A DNA stretch of 64,000 nt from Paenibacillus xylanilyticus (GTDB lineage Bacteria; Bacillota; Bacilli; Paenibacillales; Paenibacillaceae), in NCBI RefSeq assembly GCF_009664365.1, contig NZ_CP044310.1, positions 1,065,001 through 1,129,000 on the forward strand, read 5' to 3'. Shown here piece by piece: positions 19,108 to 27,818 of the stretch. A model generated the notes under the pieces. The model was not told the DNA's origin. It saw only the letters and a program-made list of their open reading frames with translations, and searched no databases. A program made the translations under genes and the position numbers. Each line of letters begins with the position of its first letter. Positions within the stretch are counted from its first letter, which is position 1.

Positions 19108-19141
19108 ACACTGTTGTCCTTCGGGACGGCAGTGTTTTTTT
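19108..19141 (+). terminator. Rho-independent terminator after the NERD gene
   Basis: ACACTG-TT-GTCC with a TTCG loop pairs with GGAC-GG-CAGTGT, followed by a run of T. Confidence 0.8.
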
Positions 19142-19359
19142 GTACTTTTGTCGGGGGCTTCCAGTCATGACAGCTTAAGGACACAGGTACATCGTCGTAT
19201 ACACCCAGAATTTAACTTATGTTAGAATGTAGACCAATACTTACCTGTGAATACGGCATGTTATCCGAAGATAGATCATAGGGAGAATAGGAATTCAATC
19301 ATACATGCCATGGTTAATGTAGATTAGATGCATACATAAGATAAGGGGAAGATTATACC

Positions 19360-20202
19360 ATGAGATGGATACAACCGATTCGGATGTTTACCTTGATATT
19401 CAGCTTGGCTGCGGTTTTATCCGCATGCGGTGGCGGGGCCAAGGAAGCTGCCAGCCCAGAGCCTGCCCAAGAGGCAGCTGAAGCGACCGCAACAGAGCCG
19501 TCCGGTGCCGATAAGGCAATAGAGGGTAGTGAGAGCAATGCGGCGGAACCAGCCTCGAATGCTACGGAGACGTTGAAAGAACTGCAGGATCAATACGCTG
19601 ACAAGCTGGGCTATATCCGCATTCCGCTGGACGACCATCCGGTTCGCCGGGTTAGTGAGGAAGGGTCCAAGAATATTAACGTTGCCAATTACAGCGATAC
19701 TGTTGTGGATATGAATGCGGAGGTTCCGATTCATGCCAATACACAGCGTTTAATCGATGACGCCTTTCCTTTCTTTACAACTGTGCAGGCTCCTGACGTG
19801 ACCTATATCACTTGGGATGAAGCTACGAACCTGGAACGGGCCATGGTTAAGACGCTGTTTATTTCCCGTGAGGGTCTGCTGATTACGGAAGATGCGATGA
19901 ATAACAAGGATTACAGCAGCCAATCGTTTCAGGATTCCATGGATTTCTTCAGAGTTACCGCAAAATTCGAATCCATGGCTCCGGTTGCACAGCATCCATA
20001 TGACATTACATTAAGCGAACTCTACGACAAGGCCCGCAAGTCATGGGGGGAGCTGGCAGCAATGGACCCCGAGCAGAATGAGACAGCGTTTGCGGAGAAG
20101 TACCAAACGGCGAGAACCGATGCCAATAATGCGATGGGGCTGCTTAACATATTGCTGTCTACAAATGAGGAAGAGCGCATGGAGCAGACATACGGAAAGT
20201 AG
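19360..20202 (+). CDS. Lipoprotein, unknown function
   Basis: 280 residues. Lipoprotein signal peptide with lipobox LSAC (Cys22), then a long Ala/Glu/Ser/Thr-rich low-complexity linker (about 25-68) that would let the domain reach through the wall. The folded part (70-280) contains no motif I recognise; it is acidic and probably helical. AAGGGGAAG precedes the ATG. It is flanked by terminators on both sides, so it is monocistronic. Confidence 0.62.
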   Translation: MRWIQPIRMFTLIFSLAAVLSACGGGAKEAASPEPAQEAAEATATEPSGADKAIEGSESNAAEPASNATETLKELQDQYADKLGYIRIPLDDHPVRRVSEEGSKNINVANYSDTVVDMNAEVPIHANTQRLIDDAFPFFTTVQAPDVTYITWDEATNLERAMVKTLFISREGLLITEDAMNNKDYSSQSFQDSMDFFRVTAKFESMAPVAQHPYDITLSELYDKARKSWGELAAMDPEQNETAFAEKYQTARTDANNAMGLLNILLSTNEEERMEQTYGK

Positions 20203-20256
20203 AAGCGCGGCTTGTCCTATTCATGGATGGGCCCCAACAACTTACCAACATAAATG

Positions 20257-20289
20257 AAAGGTCCATCCGATAAGCGGATGGACCTTTTT
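20257..20289. terminator. Bidirectional terminator between convergent genes
   Basis: A perfect 13-bp stem AAAGGTCCATCCG/CGGATGGACCTTT with a 5-base loop, with a T-run on the plus strand and A-rich flank on the other side. It separates the plus-strand lipoprotein gene from the minus-strand coat-type gene. Confidence 0.85.
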
Positions 20290-20305
20290 CGGTCATTTCC
20301 TATAT

Positions 20306-20974
20306 TCAAGGCAGATGAATGGTTTGAATATGATCGGTATGCATAATCAAGGACTGACCTTCTGCCTCTACCAGTTCAATCAGCTTATTGTCTGCGGCCT
20401 TCAGCAATCCAGCCCGATATGGCTTGTCACCAAGATTCAGGATGACAAGTTCACCAACCATTTTCTGAAGCTGTTGGTCCATTGTCCGGGAAAGAGGCAT
20501 GGACGCAGGCTGAATGGGGAAATGCTGCTGGCTTAGGGAATAAGGCGTGCTGTTGGTTGGAGAAGGAATGATATATTTCAGATGATTGATGGAGACGTAG
20601 ACCGAATGATGCAGCGGAGAGAAGAAGATGAAGTAATCGTTCATAATGTTCGTAATATAACCGTGCAGTGTACGCCCGCCTATCGAAATTTCACTGAATC
20701 TGCCACGGGCATTCATTAATATTTTGCGGTACGATATATTGTTGTGATCCATCTCGGGATCAGGCGCTGGCACGCTAGAGGTGGAACCGGCATCGCCCCC
20801 TTTAATTATGTGCATGGATTGAAGGTGATGAAGAGGTACATAGGTGAATCGTTGATCTCCGTAAACAACAATCAGGTCCTGACCCATATCAATGATCTCA
20901 CCCTGAATTGGAAGTTTACAGCCAGATAGTGTCAATTCGATGGATTTTCCAAGCCACATTGTTGGGAATTTCAC
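20306..20974 (-). CDS. Protein of three LSm-like repeats, probable spore coat protein (DUF2642/CotB-N-like)
   Basis: 222 residues, GTG start with AGAGGAGG upstream (the frame is open to 21034 but has no site there). Three repeats of the same small beta-barrel type are seen: about 5-55 (LGKSIELTLSGCKLPIQGEI, ending HHLQSMHII), 85-135 (ending INHLKYIIP) and 165-222 (MVGELVILNLGD, ending DHIQTIHLP). Each ends in an I/L-x-H-h-x-x-h-x-h pattern. The CotB-like protein at 22544 has two repeats of the same kind ending NHVKSI and QHVKSVSIV. The location in the coat island suggests a coat or coat-assembly role; this is inference. Confidence 0.62.
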   Translation of the reverse strand: MKFPTMWLGKSIELTLSGCKLPIQGEIIDMGQDLIVVYGDQRFTYVPLHHLQSMHIIKGGDAGSTSSVPAPDPEMDHNNISYRKILMNARGRFSEISIGGRTLHGYITNIMNDYFIFFSPLHHSVYVSINHLKYIIPSPTNSTPYSLSQQHFPIQPASMPLSRTMDQQLQKMVGELVILNLGDKPYRAGLLKAADNKLIELVEAEGQSLIMHTDHIQTIHLP

Positions 20975-20987
20975 AGTATACCTCCTC

Positions 20988-22355
20988 TCAATATAGAATA
21001 GACGTCCAAATATATAGGGAAAATAGGCTGACAATTAGACTAATTGGTATCACTATGAAGGTTACTTTCATATACTGTTTCCAAGAGACTCGAACATGGT
21101 GGGTCTTCAAAATAAACATCCAGATCAACGTTGCTAGAGTACCTATCGGTGTCAGCAAGGCTCCAATATCACTCCCCAGAATGTTGGCAAGGTAAGCCAG
21201 ATGCAGCTGGGTATCACCTAATTGAAGATCGGTTACTGCAAAGGTGCCAATCATGACGGAAGGCAGGTTATTGAGCAGATTGGATAATAGAGTGAGCATT
21301 AGACCCGATACGGCAATGAGACTGGCGTCACCACCTTCTACCATGGGCTTCATCCACTGAACGATGACCGCTGTCATTCCAGCCCGGTGAAGACTATCCA
21401 CGATAATATAAATGCTGAAGGCGAAGAGCAGAATGTGCCAGGGTGTTTGTGTAACTACATCCTTAAGTCCAGTCCGGGTACGATACCAACGCACAGCGAG
21501 CATCAGAACAACACCAGTGATGGCAACAATCTCCATAGGGATTCCCCACTGCTCAGCGAGAAAGTATCCTGCACGAATGAATACAACAATCCCGATACAG
21601 ACACGGAACAACCACCAGTCTACGTTTTTATCGCTATAATTTGGTTGCGCCTCCTGATCCCCTGTTTGCAGCGGATGATACGCGGAACCGGATGAGGATT
21701 GCATGGACATTGGGTAGTGATGAATAACCTTGGGAATACTTTTGCGAAAATAATAGAACAGCAGTATGGTCATTACCATGATCCCCAGCATCGATGGCAC
21801 AAACATCATCTGGGTGTAGGTGTTTAGGTTCAATCCGACCATTTGCAAGGCAATGAGATTGGCGAGATTACTAAGTCCGATTGGGGCACTGGAAGCTGTA
21901 GCGATGAGTGCACCTGAGATCAGGTAAGGTAATTGCTGATGCACTTTGAGGCGTAGGATGGAACAGATTCGGAGGATGATCGGAGTTGTAATCAGTATAC
22001 TGCCGTCGTTATTGAAGAAGATGGTCATGAGAAAACAGAGTAATAGAATCAGCCAGAATAATCGGAAGCCGGAGCCTCGTGCCTTTTCGATCATATTGAT
22101 GGCGATCCAGCGAAAAAAACCGATGCTCTCAAGAATGATGGACATAACAATAGTCGAGAGGATGGTTACGGCAGCGCCGGATACAATCCCGAAGATGCCA
22201 ACGATATGAGCGAAGCTGCTTACACCCGTTATCACAAGAAGAAGGGCGCCAAGCGAAGTAGGAATGGACTCATTTAATCCGCCAGGTCGCCACATCAGGA
22301 AAATGACAGTAATAATAAACACCCCGAAGGTTAACCACAACTGGTAATCAGGCAT
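20988..22355 (-). CDS. ArsB/SLC13-type (ion transporter superfamily) membrane permease
   Basis: 455 residues with about eleven or twelve membrane segments. It belongs to the ArsB/NhaD/citrate-transporter superfamily: FFNNDGSILITTPIIL near residue 113 and LLNNLPSVMIGTFAV in the second half form the paired N-N-D/N-N-x-P hairpin signature. ArsB members extrude arsenite, other members move dicarboxylates or Na+/H+. No arsR, arsA or arsC gene is nearby, so arsenite is not supported by context. The gene sits between two LSm-repeat coat-type genes and directly abuts the stop codon of a 46-residue ORF (TAAATG), so it is probably translationally coupled to it. Confidence 0.82.
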   Translation of the reverse strand: MPDYQLWLTFGVFIITVIFLMWRPGGLNESIPTSLGALLLVITGVSSFAHIVGIFGIVSGAAVTILSTIVMSIILESIGFFRWIAINMIEKARGSGFRLFWLILLLCFLMTIFFNNDGSILITTPIILRICSILRLKVHQQLPYLISGALIATASSAPIGLSNLANLIALQMVGLNLNTYTQMMFVPSMLGIMVMTILLFYYFRKSIPKVIHHYPMSMQSSSGSAYHPLQTGDQEAQPNYSDKNVDWWLFRVCIGIVVFIRAGYFLAEQWGIPMEIVAITGVVLMLAVRWYRTRTGLKDVVTQTPWHILLFAFSIYIIVDSLHRAGMTAVIVQWMKPMVEGGDASLIAVSGLMLTLLSNLLNNLPSVMIGTFAVTDLQLGDTQLHLAYLANILGSDIGALLTPIGTLATLIWMFILKTHHVRVSWKQYMKVTFIVIPISLIVSLFSLYIWTSILY

Positions 22356-22496
22356 TTACTGTGATTCACCTCCCAGGGGGAGAAGTCCTGGTGGAGATTG
22401 AATCGAATGTTCGTGGGTTGGAGTGGGCCTTCTTCCAGGTAGAATGATCCAGTACAAAGGTACACCGATTAAGACAACAGCAACGAAGATCAACAT
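22356..22496 (-). CDS. 46-residue single-pass membrane peptide before the ArsB-type permease
   Basis: The frame starts with ATG 7 bases after AGGGGGG, encodes one hydrophobic segment (about residues 1-19: MLIFVAVVLIGVPLYWIIL) and a Pro/His-rich tail (RRPTPTHEH...), and stops with TAA immediately followed by the ATG of the permease. It may be a small subunit of the permease or a coupling leader. No family was recognised. Confidence 0.55.
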   Translation of the reverse strand: MLIFVAVVLIGVPLYWIILPGRRPTPTHEHSIQSPPGLLPLGGESQ

Positions 22497-22543
22497 GATG
22501 TTTCCCCCCTTTAAACTGGTTGATAACCTAAGCTGTCACGTGA

Positions 22544-23302
22544 TTAGCAGGATCTGTTTTTGCCGCCAGACTTGTTTCCTTTGGATTTATTCCCGCCAGA
22601 TTTGTTCCCTTTGGATTGGTTTCCTTGGTTGCCGCGCGAACGGTTGCCTTGAGCTCCTTGTGAACGGTTACCGCGTGATTGATTGCCTTGAGCGCCTTGT
22701 TGGGCACCTTGGGAGCGATTGCCCCGGTTCCCTTGAGCGGCCTGATTACCCTGGGATTGGTTGCCTTGAGCAGCCTGATTCCCTTGAGAACGATTGCCTT
22801 GAGCAGCTTGGTTTCCTTGGCTCGTGTTATTACCATTGTTGTTGCTGTTGTTAGAGTTATTGCTATTATTGTTGTTGTTGTTACTACCGCGTACAATGGA
22901 TACCGATTTCACATGCTGCAGGGGAATACGAACGATCTCCTGATTTTTCAAAGCCAAAATTAATTGGTTCTGATTGGCATCGGCCAGGATGCCTTCGACT
23001 TTTTCGGGACCTCCCCGGTTGATCTGAACACGACGGAAGCGGAGTGCCTGCATAACCCCGAGAAACGTATTGGATGGAATTGGGTTGCCCATGGCTACAG
23101 CTCTGTTTCCACCGGAACGGCCTGTCTCTGTAATGCTTTTAACATGGTTTTCATTGACATAGACGATACCTTCCTTGCAGCTCACCGCCATATAGTCCCA
23201 CCGTACGTCCATCAGCGTGCCCGTTACGGAATCTGGGCCACCCCGGTTAATCTTGATCTCTCTTCCGAGCAAACCTCTCATACCTTGACCATTCATAGAC
23301 AT
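22544..23302 (-). CDS. CotB-like spore coat protein with Asn/Gln/Gly/Ser repeat tail
   Basis: 252 residues. The N-terminal part has two LSm-like repeats, 10-60 (LLGREIKINRGGPDSVTG) and 82-138 (RVQINRGGPEKVEGILADA), the pattern of the CotB N-terminal domain. The C-terminal 113 residues are low complexity: an Asn run (141-159), repeated QGNQAAQGN units (162-192), then Ser-Arg and Lys-Ser-Gly units (194-252), ending with Cys. In Bacillus the Ser-rich basic tail of CotB is phosphorylated by the CotH kinase. A CotH gene is divergently encoded here, so this protein is a strong candidate substrate. AAGGGG precedes the ATG. Confidence 0.78.
   Translation of the reverse strand: MSMNGQGMRGLLGREIKINRGGPDSVTGTLMDVRWDYMAVSCKEGIVYVNENHVKSITETGRSGGNRAVAMGNPIPSNTFLGVMQALRFRRVQINRGGPEKVEGILADANQNQLILALKNQEIVRIPLQHVKSVSIVRGSNNNNNNSNNSNNSNNNGNNTSQGNQAAQGNRSQGNQAAQGNQSQGNQAAQGNRGNRSQGAQQGAQGNQSRGNRSQGAQGNRSRGNQGNQSKGNKSGGNKSKGNKSGGKNRSC
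22547..22885 (-). repeat. Repeat tail of the CotB-like gene (includes a trinucleotide tract)
   Basis: Within the coding region, an AAY-type trinucleotide tract codes for the Asn run (about 22825-22882). It is followed by tandem copies of units coding QGNQAAQGN and SKGNKSGGN. Length variation by slippage is likely between strains. Confidence 0.75.
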
Positions 23303-23463
23303 AGTGTTGCGCCCCTTCCATGATATAAGTTCAGATGGACATTAATGGCGGATGTTTTGTTGATCCCCTGCATTCGTCATTCGTGTCTGTCTGTAGTTTA
23401 ATCATATGAAACATGCCTTTAAGAGGGACTAGCCAGACAACCATTTCTATACTATTTTGGCTA

Positions 23464-23497
23464 TAATCTATGAGATGATGAAGATAATCATAGATTA
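23464..23497. promoter_or_regulatory. Inverted repeat with two outward sigma-K-like -10 elements
   Basis: The 337-bp gap between the divergent CotB-like and CotH genes has a perfect 10-bp inverted repeat, TAATCTATGA (23464-23473) and TCATAGATTA (23488-23497). Each arm contains CATAGATTA read outward, which fits the sigma-K -10 consensus CATANNNTA: plus strand at 23489-23497 toward CotH, minus strand at 23472-23464 toward the CotB-like gene. A clear -35 AC element was not found at the usual distance. A weak GerE-like box (ATTTTGGCTATA, near 23453) lies beside it. The rest of the gap shows nothing else recognised. Confidence 0.45.
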
Positions 23498-23645
23498 ACG
23501 GCACGATTATTCCGCATTCCGGAAGGTGAGCTTGCAGGTGCTATGAATGGACCTGTGTATCTGCCCTTACGGCTTGCTGTGCTCCTGCATAGGATGATGT
23601 AACAGCCTACGGGCAATCTCAGGAGTCTTCGAAAGGCGGATGGAA

Positions 23646-24692
23646 ATGGCTTTACCTGTCTACCACATCAAGGTGTCCGATAACGAGTATCAACAGTTAA
23701 CATCAGATATCTGGTCAGATACGTTTGTGAGCGGAACGATGCTGATGGACGGCAAACCGCTTCCCATCCGAATTCGATACCGGGGAGGGCACACACGTGG
23801 CTATGTGAAAAAGTCCTTTGAGATTCGAACGTCCAGCAGAACATTTCATTTCAATGCCGAGTATGATGATCCCTCATTGCTGCGCAATGCACTCTCGTTC
23901 CGTTTTTTTGAATCCCTTCGGGTTCCGGCTCCGTCGACGCAGCACTGCATACTGTATCTAAACGGAGAGCTGCAGGGTGTCTATTTACGTATTGAGGGAG
24001 TTAAATCGTTCTTTTTTCGTCAGCGAAAAATGCCTGTTCGAAGCATCTTCTATGCGGTAAACGATCATGCGGGATTCGCAATGAATTCGACTGAAACAAA
24101 CACGGATCTACTATCCGGATACACACTGATCCGCGGCAAGGACGAGGATCGCACGAGGCTCCGTACCTTTATCCAACAGCTGAATACGAAGTCGAGGCAG
24201 GATCTGCTTCGCTTTTTGCAGGCAAGAATGGATACGGATAACTATTTGCGATGGCTGAGTGGGGCTGTACTTACAGGCAATTTCGATGGATTCCATCAGA
24301 ATTACACATGGTATGAGAAGGTCAAGACCCGGAGGTATGGGATCCTGCCCTGGGATTATGAGGGGACTTGGGGAAGAAACTGTTATGGTGCAAGAGTAGA
24401 TCCGAACCTGGTACGGATTCAGGGATATAACAAACTGACTGGACGGCTGCTTGCTTTCCGCCTTTTCCGTCAGCAGTACAAGAGAATGATGAAGCTGTAT
24501 CTGAAGAACGTTTTCACCGAGAAACGGATTATACCGGTAGTTTACCGATTACACGGTCAGATCCGTGAAGCTGTGGAGCAGGATCCCTACATGAAATGGC
24601 CGATGAATGTTTTTTATGGTGAACCCGAGAAGATTCGTACCTATGTGGCAGAGCGCCGGGAATATCTGCAGAAGGAGTTACACCGATTGTAG
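23646..24692 (+). CDS. cotH: CotH spore coat protein kinase
   Basis: 348 residues. The N-terminus LPVYHIKVSDNEYQQL...DIW matches the start of CotH proteins. RIRYRGGHTRGYVKKSFEI is the Arg/Gly/Lys segment of the nucleotide-binding region. GNFDGFHQN (Asp214) and ILPWDYEGTWGRN (Asp237) hold the two Asp residues that correspond to the catalytic and metal-binding residues of CotH kinases. The family phosphorylates Ser in CotB and CotG tails in the mother cell during coat assembly. ATG 23646 is chosen because AAAGG lies 9 bases upstream; ATG 23640 is too close to it. It is divergent from the CotB-like gene. Confidence 0.9.
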   Translation: MALPVYHIKVSDNEYQQLTSDIWSDTFVSGTMLMDGKPLPIRIRYRGGHTRGYVKKSFEIRTSSRTFHFNAEYDDPSLLRNALSFRFFESLRVPAPSTQHCILYLNGELQGVYLRIEGVKSFFFRQRKMPVRSIFYAVNDHAGFAMNSTETNTDLLSGYTLIRGKDEDRTRLRTFIQQLNTKSRQDLLRFLQARMDTDNYLRWLSGAVLTGNFDGFHQNYTWYEKVKTRRYGILPWDYEGTWGRNCYGARVDPNLVRIQGYNKLTGRLLAFRLFRQQYKRMMKLYLKNVFTEKRIIPVVYRLHGQIREAVEQDPYMKWPMNVFYGEPEKIRTYVAERREYLQKELHRL

Positions 24693-24723
24693 GTGCCTCG
24701 ATATATGGTGAAATGATAAACTT

Positions 24724-24752
24724 TGACCACTGCAGGCAGGGTCAGGGTTTTT
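24724..24752 (+). terminator. Weak hairpin and T-rich tract after cotH
   Basis: TGACC (24724-24728) can pair with GGTCA (24740-24744), followed by GGGTTTTTC and a further T-run. The stem is short, so termination efficiency is uncertain. Confidence 0.4.
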
Positions 24753-24811
24753 CTGTTTTTTTGAACAGGGGTGTGATATGTTTTTAAGCATAAGACGGGA
24801 ACGGGATAAGG

Positions 24812-26641
24812 GTGAGGTGCGTGTACAGGATAGGGTGGGACAATTTTTGTAAACGCTTTAAATTCAGAACGAAACTAGTTTTGTTTTTGTCGGCTGCGAC
24901 GGTATTCATCTCGGGAATGACAGGGCTGATCACATATCGTATCCATATTGCCCTATTCAACGAAGAAGTCAGTCGTCAGTATAGTCTTACAGCAGAACAG
25001 GTTCTGGCACGGCTCGATTCGCGGGTCAACGACATGTACAAGGTCACGGATTACATCACACTCAATCCTTCCGTGAAAAATGCCATTAAGGCACAGGCTG
25101 CAGGCATCTCGTCCTACGACCAGATGAAGCTTGAGGATGAACTGGATGATCAGTTGTACCAGGTAAGGCTGGATGCACCGGAGATCATGGGAATTCGCAT
25201 TTATGATCTGAAGGGAAATATATTTAATCTGGGCGCCTTTGCCGGCTCGTTTCAACAGATGAATCCTTCCTACTTGGCCGAGATGGTTCATAAGCTGGAA
25301 GGGACGGGCGGTGAATATGTGTGGAATCGTCTGGGGCCGGATGCTTTTCTGCAGGAAGAGCAGTCCAATTGGATTATGGCTGGACGATTAATGCGCTCGG
25401 TTGATCTGGAAACGTACGGAGTGATGTTGATCCTGTTTAACACCTCGCTGTTTGAGACGTATCTCAAGGACCTGCGATTGAACGAGGAAGTTGCTGTTGA
25501 TCTGTTTGATGCGGAAGGGCAACTGCTATATGCGTTTCATAATCCGAATATAGACCCACCACCGCTTACACAGCTAAACCTGGGGGCAACCGAGATCAGG
25601 GACGAGCAGGGATCCACTCATTTGTATACCAAACAAACCTCGGACAAGGCAGGCTTCACACTGGTGAGCAAAGTATCGCTCGCGCAGATTCAGAACAAAG
25701 GGAAACTCATCCTGCAAGTCGCCGTGTTCTCTGCCGCAGCCAGCATACTATGCTCATGGTTCATCATCACGATCATTAGCGGCAGATTGCTGCGTCCACT
25801 TGCCAGTCTGGTCAATGCGATGAAAAGAGTGCGCGATGGCCGGTTCGATACTAGGGTCCGAATTGAGACGCGGGATGAGCTGGGCTTCATCGGTGAACGG
25901 TTCAATGCGATGGCTTCACGGATTGATACGCTCATTCATCAGGTGTACGAGCGGGAACTCAGTGAAAAGGAAGCCGAGCTCAAAGCCATTCAGGCGCAGT
26001 TGAACCCTCATTTTCTATATAACACACTAAGCATGTTTTTCTGGAAATTCTATATGCTGGGCGATGAGAAATCCGCTCGTCTCGTTACGGCCCTGTCTGA
26101 AATGCTGCAGTACACATTGGAACCCGTGCAGCGATTAACGACTCTCCAGGATGAGATGACGCAAATCGATCATTATCTGCAAATTCAACAGGCCAGATAT
26201 CAGGAAGCATTATCCGTAGAAATTTCAATTCCTGCGGAGCTGCTTCGCTGTCAGGTGATCCGATTGCTGCTTCAGCCTATCGTCGAGAATGTGTTTGTCC
26301 ATGCCTTCTCAGACAAGAGGGATAATCGCCGTTTGCAAATTCGTGGTTTGCAGCTGCCAGGACATGAGACGGAGAAGGAAGCGGACATGCTCATTATTGA
26401 AATCGTAGATAACGGCTGCGGCATGGATGCAGCGGTCATTGAACGAATAATGAAGCCAGTTTCACATGCGGAAGAGGAACGTCAGCATATTGGTATCCGA
26501 AGTGTACTCCGAAGAATCGAACTGATTCATGGGGAGCCTTATGGTGTACAGATCGAGTCTGCTGTGGGTGAAGGGACGCTTGTACGCCTTCGTTTACCAT
26601 ATCAGATCGGAGCAGGACACCATGCGCGGGAAAGCGGATGA
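24812..26641 (+). CDS. Sensor histidine kinase, YesM type
   Basis: 609 residues. Membrane segments at about 22-44 and 295-320 enclose an extracellular Cache-type sensor. They are followed by a HAMP domain (LLRPLASLVNAMKRV...), a His_kinase domain with QLNPHFLYNTL (phosphoacceptor His400) and a HATPase domain with N-box LLQPIVENVFVHAF and G-box DNGCGMD. The response regulator gene follows 18 bp downstream. This pair typically senses an extracellular sugar and activates the adjacent importer. The GTG at 24812 is the longest start; nearby GTG (24821) or a later codon is possible because the ribosome binding site is not decisive. Confidence 0.9.
   Translation: MRCVYRIGWDNFCKRFKFRTKLVLFLSAATVFISGMTGLITYRIHIALFNEEVSRQYSLTAEQVLARLDSRVNDMYKVTDYITLNPSVKNAIKAQAAGISSYDQMKLEDELDDQLYQVRLDAPEIMGIRIYDLKGNIFNLGAFAGSFQQMNPSYLAEMVHKLEGTGGEYVWNRLGPDAFLQEEQSNWIMAGRLMRSVDLETYGVMLILFNTSLFETYLKDLRLNEEVAVDLFDAEGQLLYAFHNPNIDPPPLTQLNLGATEIRDEQGSTHLYTKQTSDKAGFTLVSKVSLAQIQNKGKLILQVAVFSAAASILCSWFIITIISGRLLRPLASLVNAMKRVRDGRFDTRVRIETRDELGFIGERFNAMASRIDTLIHQVYERELSEKEAELKAIQAQLNPHFLYNTLSMFFWKFYMLGDEKSARLVTALSEMLQYTLEPVQRLTTLQDEMTQIDHYLQIQQARYQEALSVEISIPAELLRCQVIRLLLQPIVENVFVHAFSDKRDNRRLQIRGLQLPGHETEKEADMLIIEIVDNGCGMDAAVIERIMKPVSHAEEERQHIGIRSVLRRIELIHGEPYGVQIESAVGEGTLVRLRLPYQIGAGHHARESG
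24848..24861 (+). promoter_or_regulatory. CcpA cre-like site inside the 5' end of the histidine kinase gene
   Basis: TGTAAACGCTTTAA matches TGWAANCGNTNWCA at 12 of 14 positions. It lies about 36 bp inside the coding region, a position at which CcpA can act as a roadblock. It may also be chance. Confidence 0.35.
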
Positions 26642-26659
26642 TAGAGAGGAGCAGGTGCT

Positions 26660-27736
26660 GTGAATGGACGAATGCTTGTAGTCGATGATGAAGCGTTATT
26701 CCGTCAGGGGCTAATTCATCTGGTTCGGAACAACCCTCTTGGATGGGAGGTTGTGGGAGAAGCTGCTGATGGAGAAGAAGCGATTCAGGCAGTGCACAGC
26801 TGTACGCCTGATCTGATAATTACGGATATTAACATGCCTGTGATGGATGGTCTGGACTTGGCTGAACGCATACATGAGAGCGGGCGGGATATCATGATTA
26901 TCATTTTGACAGGGTATCGTGAATTCGAATATGCACAGCGTGCCATCCGCTATGGAGCCATTGAATTTTTGCTCAAGCCGTTCTCCCTCGATGAAGCATG
27001 CAAGGTGCTGCGCAAGGCACATGAACGATATCGCCGGAAGCAGTCGGACATCCGAATCAGGGAGCAATACCACCAGGTGGACCGTACCGAGAGATGGCGC
27101 GAAGAACTGGCTTCAATGCTGCTTCATCAGCAATTTGAGGAGATGATCATTTGGGTGGAGGGCCTGCTGGAGGAAGCTGCCCGAATGCCACTGCCCCAAT
27201 GCAAATCCGAGATTCACTTGCTTATGAAAGTCTTGACGGACATGCTTGCACAGCAGCTTCAGCCACAGGAGTCCGGGAGATTGGACACATTCGGTCCAGA
27301 TCCGCTGCTGTGGATTCATACCGTGCCCGAAGTCATTGCATGGGCTCGCTCGAAGAGTGAAGAGTGGATGGATATGATGATGCGCCTGACCCGGGAACAG
27401 CAGGATCATGTGATCACACGTGTCATTCGGTATATTGAGATGAATTACGCCGGAAGCTGTACGCTGCAGGCTGCCGCTGTTCATGCGCATGTGACGCCAA
27501 ACTACCTGAGCTATTTGTTCAAAAAGGAGACCGGACAAGGCTTCAGCCAGTATGTCAGCAAACGCCGGATCGAGAAAGCGAAACTGCTGCTGCACAGCAC
27601 CCGGCAGAGCATGGCGGATATAGCAGAACAGACAGGCTTCGATAACTCAAGCTATTTCACTACCGTATTTAAACAGGCCACTGGATTGTCTCCTCGCGAA
27701 TATCGTAAGCAGGGCGCTGGAGATCACCACGAGTAG
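26660..27736 (+). CDS. Response regulator with AraC-type DNA-binding domain, YesN type
   Basis: 358 residues, GTG start with GAGGAG upstream. Receiver domain at 1-120 with Asp9/Asp10, phosphoacceptor Asp56 (IITDINMP), Thr84 and Lys106 (FLLKPF). A linker of about 130 residues leads to the C-terminal AraC domain with TPNYLSYLFKKETGQGF and MADIAEQTGFDNSSYFTTVF. It is the partner of the kinase encoded just upstream and probably controls the importer at 27950. Confidence 0.92.
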   Translation: MNGRMLVVDDEALFRQGLIHLVRNNPLGWEVVGEAADGEEAIQAVHSCTPDLIITDINMPVMDGLDLAERIHESGRDIMIIILTGYREFEYAQRAIRYGAIEFLLKPFSLDEACKVLRKAHERYRRKQSDIRIREQYHQVDRTERWREELASMLLHQQFEEMIIWVEGLLEEAARMPLPQCKSEIHLLMKVLTDMLAQQLQPQESGRLDTFGPDPLLWIHTVPEVIAWARSKSEEWMDMMMRLTREQQDHVITRVIRYIEMNYAGSCTLQAAAVHAHVTPNYLSYLFKKETGQGFSQYVSKRRIEKAKLLLHSTRQSMADIAEQTGFDNSSYFTTVFKQATGLSPREYRKQGAGDHHE

Positions 27737-27818
27737 CGCCTGTTCTTATGTGTTTAACTGCCAAGATCAGATCATAAGGAATCTGTATGGGATCCATACA
27801 GCCTCGTTTTCCAAGGAC

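Noticed and set aside
20988..22355. Arsenite efflux function for the ArsB-like permease
   Set aside because: The fold matches the superfamily, but no ars regulator, ATPase or reductase is nearby; a specific arsenite claim is not supported.
22836..22884. Trinucleotide tract as a regulatory microsatellite
   Set aside because: It is in frame and simply codes the Asn run of the CotB-like protein; no separate role is needed.
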